From NCBI GenBank assembly GCA_934162365.1, contig CAKPIK010000001.1, positions 124,001 through 188,000 on the forward strand: a DNA stretch of 64,000 nucleotides, given 5' to 3'. Position 1 is the first letter of the stretch; the number at the start of each line of letters is the position of its first letter. The DNA comes from an uncultured Clostridia bacterium. Its GTDB lineage: Bacteria > Bacillota > Clostridia > TANB77 > CAG-508. The notes under the pieces are model-generated. The model saw nothing but the letters and a program-made list of their open reading frames with translations, ran no database searches and was not told the origin of the DNA. A program made the position numbers and the translations under genes. Positions 45,654 through 56,148 of the stretch are shown here, piece by piece.

Positions 45654-45689
45654 AAAAAAGGATGAAATATATAAATTTCATCCTTTTTA
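45654..45689 (-). terminator. Hairpin between histidine kinase and response regulator genes
   Basis: GGATGAAAT pairs with ATTTCATCC around ATATAA, with T residues on the minus-strand side. It can terminate or attenuate read-through from NRPS-kinase into the regulator gene, so the regulator may be expressed differently. Confidence 0.7.
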
Positions 45690-45704
45690 TAATTATTAAA
45701 TTTA

Positions 45705-47510
45705 TTAGTTTAATGGTATTGTTATGACAAATTTTGTTCCTTTTCCTTCTTCAGATTCAAATGTCATATTTCCATTAAAGTGAGCTCTAATGTTTGAGTA
45801 AGACATAAACAATCCCAGTCCTGTACCATTTTTTCCTTTTGTAGTAATCATTTCTTTAAATAATCTATCTTGAACAGATTTTGGAATACCAGATCCATAA
45901 TCTTGAATAATAAATTTAATATTATTATTTTCTTTAGCTATAATAAAATCAATTACTTTATTTGTTTGATTAGAATACGCTTGGATTGCGTTTGAAATCA
46001 AGTTATTAATAACTTGAACGAAACTATTAATATTTCCTTTAATAGATATATTAGGATTGGTTTGAATATCTACATTTAAAGAAACTAATGCATTTTTTAA
46101 TTCATGTTTCATTAAAACATCTATATATTTTATTGATTCATTAATTGTAAAGGAATCACTTGTTTCATCAGCAAAATTAACAGCTTGACCTTTAACAGCA
46201 GTAATAACATTAGACATATATTCTGTGTATTCTTTAATCTTATCAATCCATTCGTTCATATCTTTAACAATTGCATGATGATCTTCATTTGTAACTGTTG
46301 GATCACCAATTGATATATCATATTCCTTTGTTAAATCTGTTAATCCTTCAGTAGCACCAGCAATAGACATTATTGGGGTCTTTAAGTTGTGAGCAATACC
46401 GCCAATCATTTGACCAAGAGAAGCTAAACGTTCTTTTTCCATAAGCATACTTTGGTTATCTTCAATTGTTTTCATATCTAATATATGTTGAGTAACATCC
46501 TTTAAAAGTACTAAGTTACCAAGGAAGGAATTCTTAGAGAAAATGCCATTAACTTCAATATTGAAATATTTATCGTTAATTTTAAAATCTTTTTTAAATT
46601 GATATGTACCAGTATCGGTTTTACAATTGTCTAAAATATTTATCATTTTATCTATATCATCTTGTTTAAAGTCAGTATATTTAATTAGTGTTAGAAAATT
46701 AGTATTTCTAACTTTATCATCAGACAAATTAAAAGTTTTTAAAAATGTCTGGTTAAAATCTGTAATAACATTATCTTCATTTATAACTAAGAAGCCATCA
46801 GACATCCTATCAACAATTCTTTGCATTGCAATAGGTGTAATGCTTAGAAAATTAAATTTAAAAATTGCAAGTGCAAAGAAAAACATTGTAAATGCAAAAC
46901 AAATAGGTGTTACATATACGGTCATAGGAATAATGTTAAAAGTACCAAGTATATTAACTACAATTGGTATTAAAGCACCAAATACTATTAATAAAGATTG
47001 TTTTGAAAAGAAACCTGCGTTTTTAACTGAGTATTTCAACAATATTCCAAGAGCGATTGCGAAAATTAAGTAAGTGTATAAAATATGTACTATAGCATAT
47101 GGACCAGTAACTGTTTCATTTAAGGATATTGAATAAACTTCATAAAATAAATGATGATAGTTATTAGTAAATATCATAATAGTAGATATTATTGGAATAA
47201 TTAATAAAAATAAATATTTATAATTAGCTTCTATTTTTGTTTTAGAAAAACATAAAGCAAGTAGTAAAAACATAAATGGTAATGGTTGCGCACCAAAAGA
47301 TGCGAACATTTCAAATATTAGAGGGTCTACATTAGTTTTTTGAAACAATATTTGTAAAATTAGACATAAGGTCCAGATAAACATAAATAACAGTAAATTT
47401 AAGAAAATTTTTTTAATCTGTCCCTTTTTTTGCTTTTTTAGTACTGTGAATAATATAAAAATTAATATTTCTATAAAAATCATAGTATATAAATAAACTA
47501 AATTTTTCAA
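45705..47510 (-). CDS. Multi-TM PAS sensor histidine kinase coupled to the NRPS gene
   Basis: 601 residues. About seven hydrophobic helices (residues 5-215) form a 7TM-type sensor. A PAS domain follows (about 235-345, MSDGFLVINEDNVITDFN), then a dimerisation domain with phospho-acceptor histidine in GGIAHNLKTP. The catalytic domain has NNLISNAIQAY, DYGSGIP and GTGLGLFMSY. The start is a TTG at 47510 whose Shine-Dalgarno AAGGAGGAA forms the last three sense codons of the NRPS gene, a clear sign of translational coupling. It may sense the NRPS product. Confidence 0.93.
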   Translation of the reverse strand: MKNLVYLYTMIFIEILIFILFTVLKKQKKGQIKKIFLNLLLFMFIWTLCLILQILFQKTNVDPLIFEMFASFGAQPLPFMFLLLALCFSKTKIEANYKYLFLLIIPIISTIMIFTNNYHHLFYEVYSISLNETVTGPYAIVHILYTYLIFAIALGILLKYSVKNAGFFSKQSLLIVFGALIPIVVNILGTFNIIPMTVYVTPICFAFTMFFFALAIFKFNFLSITPIAMQRIVDRMSDGFLVINEDNVITDFNQTFLKTFNLSDDKVRNTNFLTLIKYTDFKQDDIDKMINILDNCKTDTGTYQFKKDFKINDKYFNIEVNGIFSKNSFLGNLVLLKDVTQHILDMKTIEDNQSMLMEKERLASLGQMIGGIAHNLKTPIMSIAGATEGLTDLTKEYDISIGDPTVTNEDHHAIVKDMNEWIDKIKEYTEYMSNVITAVKGQAVNFADETSDSFTINESIKYIDVLMKHELKNALVSLNVDIQTNPNISIKGNINSFVQVINNLISNAIQAYSNQTNKVIDFIIAKENNNIKFIIQDYGSGIPKSVQDRLFKEMITTKGKNGTGLGLFMSYSNIRAHFNGNMTFESEEGKGTKFVITIPLN

Positions 47511-47513
47511 AAT

Positions 47514-50500
47514 TTATTCCTCCTTAAAAAAATTAATTTTGTATAGATATTTTATATATTTTTTAATATATTTTTCATCAATTTTAGGCCATATAAATCC
47601 TAAATGATATAAGTAAGCTCTAGAGAATTCAGAAAGTATATGTATATTAGAAGTATAATATAATTTATTATCTTCAGTTAAATCATTAATAATTCCATCA
47701 AGAACATTTATATTGGCAGAAGTTTTTTCTTTTATTAAATTAGAAAAATCATTTTCATTAATAATACTGCAGTCTATATTTAAATCATTAATAATGCGTA
47801 TAAAGTCTTTTACATAAACATGATTATTATCATAAATATGAAATACACTAAAATCACTTATGTAATTTTGAATTATTAAAATAATTGCATCAGAACAAAT
47901 ATCGACAGGTGTAAATTCTATATAAGAAGATATTAAGGTTTCTGGAATATATTTAAGCATTATTAAAGATCTGAGTTTATTAGCAAAAGCATTTTCGTTA
48001 GGATTAATCTGAAACTTTCCATCAGATAATCTACTTGTTATATTTCCTAATCTTAAAATTTGAGCATCAAGAGAATTAGATGCAATATTTTCTAAAACTA
48101 ATTTTTCTGCTTCAAATTTACTTTTTATATAAACATTATCTAACTTTTGCCCTATATAAAGGTTTGTTTCAGAAAAATACATATCTTCACTTAATGGATT
48201 AAAAGAAGTATTGTTATGTAAAACATCATTGCCAGAAACACTTAAAGATGAAATATATATAAATCTCTTTTTAAATGATTTACAGAATTGTATAGCAATT
48301 TTAGTAGAACCAATATTAGTTTCATTAAACAAAGATTCCTTACCATAGTGTTTTACTAATGCGGCAGCATTAATAACAATATCAATGTTTTTAGAAAGCA
48401 TATTAATATTTGTTTTAGATAATTCAAAATCTTCTTTTAATATATTTCCTTTTAATATAAAAATTCTTTTATTTATATATTTGTCTAATTTGCTTCCAAA
48501 GTAAAAATGTAGTGTATCTATAAATCTTTGGTTGGCAGATTCTTTATTTTTGTCTCTTACAATACAATAAATATTTCCTTTATCTTTCTTTATAAAGCTA
48601 TCTATTATATGCATTCCAACAAATCCATTGGCACCAAGTAATAAAATATTATTATTTTTATTTTGGGTAATATTGTGTAAATTTCTTATGTTATTATTTT
48701 CTAATACTTTATTTATTTTTGAGTAATTATAGTTATCGATATCCTTTTCTTTACTAAAGAAAGTTTCAGAACAAAAGTCTCTAATTATAGGATATTTAAA
48801 AATATTCGAATAAGAAATATTTATATTGTTTGATAACATTTTGGTTTTAAACTTTATAGCTAATAATGAATCAGCACCCAATTCAAAAACATCATCTAAA
48901 GGAGAAACTTCAGTTTTTAATAATTCTGACCATATCTTACAACATGTTTTTTCTTTATTATTCTTGTATTCAACAATTGTTCTATCTTCAAAAATATTTT
49001 CATTATAAGATTGTAATTTAATCTTATCAGCTTTTCCATTACTATTCATAGGAATAGAGTTAATTTGAGTAATATATTTTGGTATCATATACAAAGGAAG
49101 ATAATTTTTTAGATAATTTTTTAATTCTTTTGTATTTATATTGTGTTTAGAAACGATAAAAGCAGATAAGTATTCATTATCTTTACATATCACGCAACAA
49201 TTATCAATATTATCAAAAGATAATATATTTGTTTCTATTTCTGATAATTCAATTCTTAGACCTCTTAATTTTATTTGTTTATCAGACCTTCCAATATAAT
49301 TAATGTCCAAATTATTATCCAAATAAGCAATGTCACCGCTTCTATAACAAATATTATTAAAATATTTGTTTGAAACAAAACTACTATTGGTTAAATTTTT
49401 GTTATTAATATATCCATAAGATACACCTACACCACAAATACATAATTCGCCAGGGACACCAATAGGACATAATCCAAAATCTTTATTTAAAATTAAAATT
49501 TTGGTATTGCAAATTGGTTTTCCTATATTAATGTTGTTTTTGTTTGTAACTTCCTTTACTGTACAGCAAGCAGTAATTTCTGAAGGACCATAAGCATTAT
49601 ATATTGTAGCAGACGAAACATTATTTATTTGTTGTACAATATTGCTTGTAAGTATTTCTCCACCTAATTGAATTACAGATAATGAACTTAAAAAAGTATC
49701 ACAACAATCTAAAACTAATTTTAATTTTAGAGGAGTTGATAAAATAAAGTTAATTTCATAAGTTTTTATTAAATTACAAATGGCAGTTGGTGTATTTTTT
49801 TCTTCTTCACTTGCAAGAATAATCTTTTTTCCATTTAAAAGAGGTACATATGTTTCAACTTGAAACATGTCAAAAGACACAGAGCTATATGATAAAAAAT
49901 TATTACAAGCATCAATATTCATATATAATTTATGAGCTAATACAACATTAATCATTCCAGCATTATGAAGCATTATACCTTTAGGAGTACCAGTAGAGCC
50001 AGAAGTATATAATAATGTAAAGATATCAGAAGCATTTGATGATATATTTAAATTTTCCCCATGATATAATTTGGGAGAAAAGTCCTCTAAATATATAGTA
50101 TTTTTAAAGGTAACATTAGTTTTTTTATCAGTTATAAGAGCACAAGAATTGGAATTAGTTAGCATATATTCAATTCTTCCGCTAGGCAAAGAAGTATCGA
50201 TAAGCATGTATGAAGCTCCAATTTTTAAAGTTGCAAGCATAGATACAATAGTGTTTATTGAACGTGGTAATAAAATGGCTAAGTTTGAACCTGAAGAGAT
50301 ATTGTTATTTATTAAGAACCTTGCCAATTGATTAGCCTTTTCATTTAATTCTTTGTATGTTAATTGTTGACCTTCAAAAACCACAGCAATGTTGTTAGGA
50401 ACTTTTTGTACTTGCTCTTCAAATAACTCTATTATTGTTTTATTTTTTGGATAATCTATTTTAGTATCATTAAATTGATACAATATTTGATCTCTTTCTC

Positions 50501-53500
50501 CTTCTGATAACATATCAATATCTGCTATTTTAATGTTGTTATTTTTTAAAATGATATTTAAGATATTTGTATAATGTGAAGAAAATCTTTTTATAAAATC
50601 CTCATTAAATAATTTTGTACAATATTCAAAACGTAATAAATATTCTCCATCATTTGGAACAACTTCTAAAGTTAAATCAAATTTAGACGTAGTAGTTTTT
50701 GGAATATAATATTTAGCATTAATACCATTTATATTTAATTGTGGATAACCTTCATTTTGGTATACGAAAACAGTATCAAACAAAGGATTTCTACTTGGAT
50801 CTCTCTTAATTTTTAAATCTTTAACAAGCATATCAAAAGGATAACTTTGATTTTTAAAGTATTCCAAACAACTTTCTTTTATATTTTTACTAAATTCTTC
50901 AAAAGACAAATTGTGATCTACATTATTTCTCAAGGCCAAAGTATTAACGAACATTCCTAAAACATTAGAAAGTTCAGGTAATTCTCTACCAACAATTGGA
51001 CTACCAACTACTATATCATCTTGGGCAGTATATTTATATAATAATATGTAATAGCAAGATAACATTAACATATAAGGAGTTATATTTAATGTTTTTGCAA
51101 CAGATAATATTTTATTAAACATTTCTTTTGATAAATTTACCCTAAAGTCTTTTCCTTCGAAACTTTGCATAGAAGGTCTAGGATATGTTGTAGGCATATT
51201 TAATAAAGGTATTTCTTTCTTAAATTTGTTTACCCAAAATTCTTTCTTTTTATTAAACTCTTCTGTTTTAAATTGCTCTTCTTCCCATATACAGAAATCT
51301 GTATAATCAATATTCTTAGAAGGCAATGTTTCCTCGTTATATAAAGAACATAATTCTTGCATGAATATTTTTAATGATATACCATCGCTAATTATGTGAT
51401 GCATATCTAATAAAAGTAACATTTGACCATTTGATAAATTTACAGCTTTTGCTCTGAATAGAGGAGCTCTTGATAAATCAAAAGGTTTTACAAAATCTTT
51501 ATAGATTTTGTCTGTATTTTCATTACTTAATTCTTCAATTTTTAAATTGAAGTCTATATTATCATCTACAATTTGAACAATCTTGCCGTCAATTAAATTA
51601 AAATGTGTACGTAATGCATCGTGTCTTTTTATTAAAATATTAAAACATTTTTCTAATTTAGATATGTCTAATGTTTTATCAGTTATAATTCCACCGGCAG
51701 TATTATATGAAATTGAATTGATATCTAAATTAGCAGCATAATAAATACCATCTTGAGAAGCAGATAATGGATATAAATGCCTTTTATCATGCTTAGATAT
51801 AATTTTTATACTAGAATTTTTTAAATTAAAGATATAATCAGATAAATCCATAATAATAGGATTATTAAATATATCTTGTACAGTTATAGCTTGCTTTAAT
51901 AAGCTTGTTAATTTAGTTGCCAAAGATATTGCTGAAAGTGAATCTCCACCAATATCAAAAAATGAACTTGTTATGCTAATGCTAGATAAACCTAAAATTT
52001 CCTTTAAACATAATATTATTGTATTGTCAATTTCATTTCTAGGGGTAATTATATTTATATTTTCTGAGTCAAGTTCAGGTAAAGGCAATAATTTTCTATC
52101 TACTTTACCATTTATATTTAATGGTAGTTTTTCAAGAGTTATAATGTGTGTTGGTATCATATAATTAGCTAGAGTTTTTGATAAATATTTTTTTAGATTA
52201 ATAATATTAACTGGTTCATCTGAAACTATATATGAGCATATAGTTTTATTATTATTAATATTCTGAATAATTGATATGGATTGTTTAACGTTTGGGTATG
52301 TTAAAATATTATTATCAATTTCGCTAAGTTCAATTCTGAATCCTCTAAGCTTTATTTGATTATCAATTCTGCCAATAAATTCGATATTTCCATCTGGTAG
52401 CCATTTAACTAAATCACCAGTTTTATATATAGTTCCAGAGCCAAAAGGATTATTTATAAATTTTTCTTTTGTTAGTTCAGGATTATTTAAGTAGCCTTTT
52501 GCAACTCCATCTCCACCAACCCACAATTCACCTGGAACACCAATAGGGCATAATGAGCCGGAATTAGAAACAATATATGCTGTTGAGTTTGTTATTGGTT
52601 TTCCAATAGGAATGTGTGAATTATTATTGTCTATTTTATAACAAGTTGAATAAGATCCATTTTCAGTTGGACCATAACAATTTATAATATTTATATTTGG
52701 ACAACTATTCTTTATATTTCTAACACTTGAAGCGGATATTACATCTCCACCTGTAAGCAAATTTTTTAAATGGGAAAACATTTTTGGAGATTGCATACCA
52801 AATTCATTAAATAAACCAGTTGTTAAAAACAAAGTTGAAATGTCATTGTTTTTTAAGAATTCAGAGAAGTAATTAATATTTAATAATTTGTTTTTTTCTA
52901 ATATATATGTTTTAAAACCATTTAATAATGCTCCAAATATTTCAAAAATACAAGCATCAAAAACAATGGTACCTGTTTGTACCATATTTTCATTATTTTC
53001 AAAAGATAAAAAGTTAGGATATTTAGCTAATCTAATTATGTTTTTATGTTTTACCATAACTCCTTTTGGTTTTCCTGTTGATCCAGAAGTATACATTACA
53101 TACATAACATCATCAACAGATAAATGAAGAGATATATTGGTATTATCTTTTGAGTATATATTTGAGTTATCTAAATCTATATTTATATTGTTATAATTAC
53201 ATATTATATCATTATTAATTTTATTGGACTTAAGAATAAATTTGCATGAGGAATTTGATAATATGTAATTTAATCTTTCATCTGGATATTCTGTATCCAA
53301 AGGTAAAAATGCTGCGCCACTTTTTAATATGGCAAACATAGCAATAATAACTTCTAAAGACTTATTAAGAAAAAGTCCTATGATATTACCTTTTTTTACG
53401 CCTTTTTCAACCAAGTATCTTGCTAACTGATTTGCTTTTTCATTTAATTCTTTGTAAGTTAGTTTTTGATCTTCAAAAACAACAGCGATATTATCAGGCG

Positions 53501-54908
53501 TTTTTTCAACCTGTTCTTCAAATAAATCTACAATTGTTTTATCTTTTGGATAGTCTACATGTGTGTTATTAAAATCAAATAATATTTTATGCTTTTCTTC
53601 TGGAGTTACTATTTCAATATCTTTTAGTAAAATATTATTATTTTCTAAAATTTGATTTATCATATGCAAAATACGAGCATGTAAATCTGAAATATCTTGC
53701 TCGTTATATTTTGATATCCTGTAATCATAAGCTATTTGAATTGAATCATTTTCGTTCCATTCGAACATATGTATATCCAAGTCATCTGCTATTGTTTTAT
53801 TAAATGCCCAAGAAGTAACATGGTTTAAAGAATCTAAGTTATCGTTCATTTTGGTTATTTGATAAGAATAAAGAACATTATACAATTTTGGTAAATTTGG
53901 TTCTTTTTTTCTTAAATCTTCTATTAAGTATTGAAATGAATATTTTTGATGTCTTAATAAAGACATAGAATTTATTGCTATATCTTTTAAGTTCTCTAAA
54001 AATGTTTTTTCATGCGATAAGGTTATTTTTAAAGGTAATGTATTAATAAACATACCAGTTGTTTCTTTTTCTTTATAATTTGTTCTATTTAGTATTGGTG
54101 TTCCTATAACAAATTCATCTAAATTAGATACTCTACCAAGGTATAGGGCAAAAATAGCCATGAAGAAATTATAAAGACTAACTTTATTTTCAGTACAGAA
54201 ACTTTTTAATTTTGAAAAAAGACCTGCATTAATATCTAAAAGAATACGATTAGCTGCAATATTATCTTCCTTTTCAGCGTTTTTGGTAGAAGGTATTGTT
54301 GCAACTTCTGGAATAGTAGTAAATAAATTATTCCAATATTCTTTATCTTTTTGAAATTTATTACTTTCAATATATTGTTTTTCTGAATTAATATACTCGA
54401 TATAAGAAAGTGATTTGTCCTTTTCATATAATTCATTTTTCTTGATTTTTGAATAAATTAAAGCAACGTCATTTGCAACTATTCCGTTTGTCCAAGAATC
54501 AGAAATAATATGATGTGAATTTATAACAAAACCACCATGGTTATCTGGATATCTAAATAATACTATTTCAAATAACAACGAATCAAGCATGGTAAATACT
54601 TTAGAAGCCATTTTTTCTTCTAAAGCAGATTGTTCATTTTTATCTTTTATATCAATTATTTCAAAGTCAATATCTTTTAATTCTGAAAAGTATTGGACTA
54701 TTTTATCTTCTGTAAAATGAAGTTTAATTCTAAAGCTATCATTACTTTGTAAGAAAGTATTGAGAGCTTTTTTAAAAATTTTAAAATCAAGTATTTCATC
54801 ACTATAAAAAGTACCACAAACGTTATTTATATTAGTATTTTTATAGTACTGCTCTGTAAGCCAAATAGACTTTTGAGGAGCAGTTAATTCATAATATTTT
54901 TTTTCCAT
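47514..54908 (-). CDS. Two-module NRPS with terminal reductase (C-A-T-C-A-T-R)
   Basis: 2464 residues. Rough layout: C1 about 1-440 (SHHIISDSW, an HHxxxDxW/G variant); A1 about 455-945 (YTSGSTGKPKG near 608); T1 with FDIGGDSLSAI near 984; C2 about 1043-1480 (MHHIISDG near 1166); A2 about 1489-1975 (LYTSGSTGTPKG near 1636); T2 with FELGADSLLAI near 2012; and a thioester reductase from about 2080 (NAD(P)-binding GANGFVG, catalytic YIKSK). A condensation domain before the first module suggests N-acylation of the first residue; the reductase predicts release as an aldehyde. Known gut Clostridia NRPSs of this architecture give dipeptide aldehydes that can cyclise to pyrazinones. No phosphopantetheinyl transferase is in the window. 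It is followed directly by a sensor kinase. Confidence 0.95.
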   Translation of the reverse strand: MEKKYYELTAPQKSIWLTEQYYKNTNINNVCGTFYSDEILDFKIFKKALNTFLQSNDSFRIKLHFTEDKIVQYFSELKDIDFEIIDIKDKNEQSALEEKMASKVFTMLDSLLFEIVLFRYPDNHGGFVINSHHIISDSWTNGIVANDVALIYSKIKKNELYEKDKSLSYIEYINSEKQYIESNKFQKDKEYWNNLFTTIPEVATIPSTKNAEKEDNIAANRILLDINAGLFSKLKSFCTENKVSLYNFFMAIFALYLGRVSNLDEFVIGTPILNRTNYKEKETTGMFINTLPLKITLSHEKTFLENLKDIAINSMSLLRHQKYSFQYLIEDLRKKEPNLPKLYNVLYSYQITKMNDNLDSLNHVTSWAFNKTIADDLDIHMFEWNENDSIQIAYDYRISKYNEQDISDLHARILHMINQILENNNILLKDIEIVTPEEKHKILFDFNNTHVDYPKDKTIVDLFEEQVEKTPDNIAVVFEDQKLTYKELNEKANQLARYLVEKGVKKGNIIGLFLNKSLEVIIAMFAILKSGAAFLPLDTEYPDERLNYILSNSSCKFILKSNKINNDIICNYNNINIDLDNSNIYSKDNTNISLHLSVDDVMYVMYTSGSTGKPKGVMVKHKNIIRLAKYPNFLSFENNENMVQTGTIVFDACIFEIFGALLNGFKTYILEKNKLLNINYFSEFLKNNDISTLFLTTGLFNEFGMQSPKMFSHLKNLLTGGDVISASSVRNIKNSCPNINIINCYGPTENGSYSTCYKIDNNNSHIPIGKPITNSTAYIVSNSGSLCPIGVPGELWVGGDGVAKGYLNNPELTKEKFINNPFGSGTIYKTGDLVKWLPDGNIEFIGRIDNQIKLRGFRIELSEIDNNILTYPNVKQSISIIQNINNNKTICSYIVSDEPVNIINLKKYLSKTLANYMIPTHIITLEKLPLNINGKVDRKLLPLPELDSENINIITPRNEIDNTIILCLKEILGLSSISITSSFFDIGGDSLSAISLATKLTSLLKQAITVQDIFNNPIIMDLSDYIFNLKNSSIKIISKHDKRHLYPLSASQDGIYYAANLDINSISYNTAGGIITDKTLDISKLEKCFNILIKRHDALRTHFNLIDGKIVQIVDDNIDFNLKIEELSNENTDKIYKDFVKPFDLSRAPLFRAKAVNLSNGQMLLLLDMHHIISDGISLKIFMQELCSLYNEETLPSKNIDYTDFCIWEEEQFKTEEFNKKKEFWVNKFKKEIPLLNMPTTYPRPSMQSFEGKDFRVNLSKEMFNKILSVAKTLNITPYMLMLSCYYILLYKYTAQDDIVVGSPIVGRELPELSNVLGMFVNTLALRNNVDHNLSFEEFSKNIKESCLEYFKNQSYPFDMLVKDLKIKRDPSRNPLFDTVFVYQNEGYPQLNINGINAKYYIPKTTTSKFDLTLEVVPNDGEYLLRFEYCTKLFNEDFIKRFSSHYTNILNIILKNNNIKIADIDMLSEGERDQILYQFNDTKIDYPKNKTIIELFEEQVQKVPNNIAVVFEGQQLTYKELNEKANQLARFLINNNISSGSNLAILLPRSINTIVSMLATLKIGASYMLIDTSLPSGRIEYMLTNSNSCALITDKKTNVTFKNTIYLEDFSPKLYHGENLNISSNASDIFTLLYTSGSTGTPKGIMLHNAGMINVVLAHKLYMNIDACNNFLSYSSVSFDMFQVETYVPLLNGKKIILASEEEKNTPTAICNLIKTYEINFILSTPLKLKLVLDCCDTFLSSLSVIQLGGEILTSNIVQQINNVSSATIYNAYGPSEITACCTVKEVTNKNNINIGKPICNTKILILNKDFGLCPIGVPGELCICGVGVSYGYINNKNLTNSSFVSNKYFNNICYRSGDIAYLDNNLDINYIGRSDKQIKLRGLRIELSEIETNILSFDNIDNCCVICKDNEYLSAFIVSKHNINTKELKNYLKNYLPLYMIPKYITQINSIPMNSNGKADKIKLQSYNENIFEDRTIVEYKNNKEKTCCKIWSELLKTEVSPLDDVFELGADSLLAIKFKTKMLSNNINISYSNIFKYPIIRDFCSETFFSKEKDIDNYNYSKINKVLENNNIRNLHNITQNKNNNILLLGANGFVGMHIIDSFIKKDKGNIYCIVRDKNKESANQRFIDTLHFYFGSKLDKYINKRIFILKGNILKEDFELSKTNINMLSKNIDIVINAAALVKHYGKESLFNETNIGSTKIAIQFCKSFKKRFIYISSLSVSGNDVLHNNTSFNPLSEDMYFSETNLYIGQKLDNVYIKSKFEAEKLVLENIASNSLDAQILRLGNITSRLSDGKFQINPNENAFANKLRSLIMLKYIPETLISSYIEFTPVDICSDAIILIIQNYISDFSVFHIYDNNHVYVKDFIRIINDLNIDCSIINENDFSNLIKEKTSANINVLDGIINDLTEDNKLYYTSNIHILSEFSRAYLYHLGFIWPKIDEKYIKKYIKYLYKINFFKEE

Positions 54909-55121
54909 AATAGCGCCTCATTTCACTTTGTGCATTAATTATAATAGTACATGATAATTATATCGATACAAACCACTAAAATAAACGATTTTTATTAATT
55001 TGTAACACAAAAAATATATTCATGTAATATATATGTAATATACCATAAAGTATATGCAAAAAATGTCGAAAGTAGCGATTTTATACAAAACTAAAAAAAT
55101 ATAATTTTTCAAAATATATAA

Positions 55122-55150
55122 TTGACAAGCAATAAAAAAAGTGGTATCAT
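55122..55150 (+). promoter_or_regulatory. tRNA-Arg promoter
   Basis: TTGACA (55122-55127), a 17-bp spacer and TATCAT (55145-55150). Confidence 0.75.
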
Positions 55151-55178
55151 TATATATGCGTTTAGAAAAACAACATAT

Positions 55179-55255
<77 letters not shown>

Positions 55256-55288
55256 AGAAGTAGATAATTAAATCTGCTTCTTTTTTTA
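55256..55288 (+). terminator. tRNA-Arg terminator
   Basis: AGAAGTAGAT pairs with ATCTGCTTCT (one mismatch), followed by a T tract. Confidence 0.8.
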
Positions 55289-55324
55289 TTGTATACGAAA
55301 TATCAAATATTTTTTATAAAAATA

Positions 55325-55399
55325 GCAGGAATTAGAATATATGGGGAGCTTAATTTTACAATATAGGGGGGACGTAAAATAAAGGGAGCTAATTCCTGC
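55325..55399. ncRNA. Candidate structured RNA (nested stems, G-rich loop)
   Basis: GCAGGAATTAG (55325-55335) pairs perfectly with CTAATTCCTGC (55389-55399). Inside, ATTTTAC (55353-55359) pairs with GTAAAAT (55374-55380), closing a loop with six consecutive G residues. GGGGAGC and GGGAGC flank the inner stem on both sides. In a region otherwise almost pure A/T this G-rich, doubly nested fold stands out. Direction is unknown; the G-rich form is the plus strand. It matches no riboswitch I can name. The rest of 55289-55616 shows only AT-rich sequence. Confidence 0.4.
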
Positions 55400-55616
55400 A
55401 AGATTAAAAACATGATTAATAAAACTAAATAAATTAGTTATTTAATATTTAAATATTCTTTTAATTTTTGGGATTGTTTTTGAATTATTTTTTTCCTGAC
55501 AAGAATAAAAATAGAAAAAAATAAAATTAATTTGATTAAAAACATTTTGAATTCCTAAAATCTTTTGAAATAATAAAACAAATATATCATAAAAATTATA
55601 AAAGTCAAGAAAAATA

Positions 55617-56144
55617 TTACGACATAATTCGCCAAAAAATCACAGATGTAAGCATTCCAGCAAAATCAGCTAAAAGAGCGGCTATTAAAACAAAACGTGT
55701 TTTCTTTATTTTAACAGCACTTGTATATAATGCGATTGTGTAAAGGGTTGTTTCTGTTGAACCCATAATTGTGGAAGTCATAAGACCAATTAAAGAATCA
55801 ACACCGAATTTAGACATAATATCAGTTGCAACAGCCATTGATGCACTTCCTGATATAGGTCTTAAAAGAGCAAGAGGAAGAATTTCTGGTGGAACTTTTA
55901 ATAAATTAAGAACTGGAATTGTAAGTTTAGTAATAGCATCAATTACTCCTGATTCTCTAAGAACATTTATTGAAAGAAATAATCCTAGAAGAGTTGGAAA
56001 AATATTTACAATAATTTGTAACCCTTCTTTTGCACCCTCAACAAAAACATCAAAAACATATTGTTTTTCAATTAGACCATAAATAACAATAATAAGTATT
56101 GTCCATGGAATTGCGATATTAGAAATATAGTTTATAATTGACAT
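55617..56144 (-). CDS. spmB: Spore maturation protein SpmB
   Basis: 175 residues, polytopic, with Gate-domain features including LLRPISGSASMAVATDIMSKFG and GSTETTLYTIALY. SpmA and SpmB are needed for spore-core dehydration in Bacillus and Clostridium. It lies 4 bp after spmA. Confidence 0.95.
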   Translation of the reverse strand: MSIINYISNIAIPWTILIIVIYGLIEKQYVFDVFVEGAKEGLQIIVNIFPTLLGLFLSINVLRESGVIDAITKLTIPVLNLLKVPPEILPLALLRPISGSASMAVATDIMSKFGVDSLIGLMTSTIMGSTETTLYTIALYTSAVKIKKTRFVLIAALLADFAGMLTSVIFWRIMS

Positions 56145-56148
56145 GCAA

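Noticed and set aside
46627..47073. Plus-strand frame inside the histidine kinase gene
   Set aside because: It is antisense to a fully conserved kinase and its hydrophobic content mirrors the transmembrane region of the kinase.
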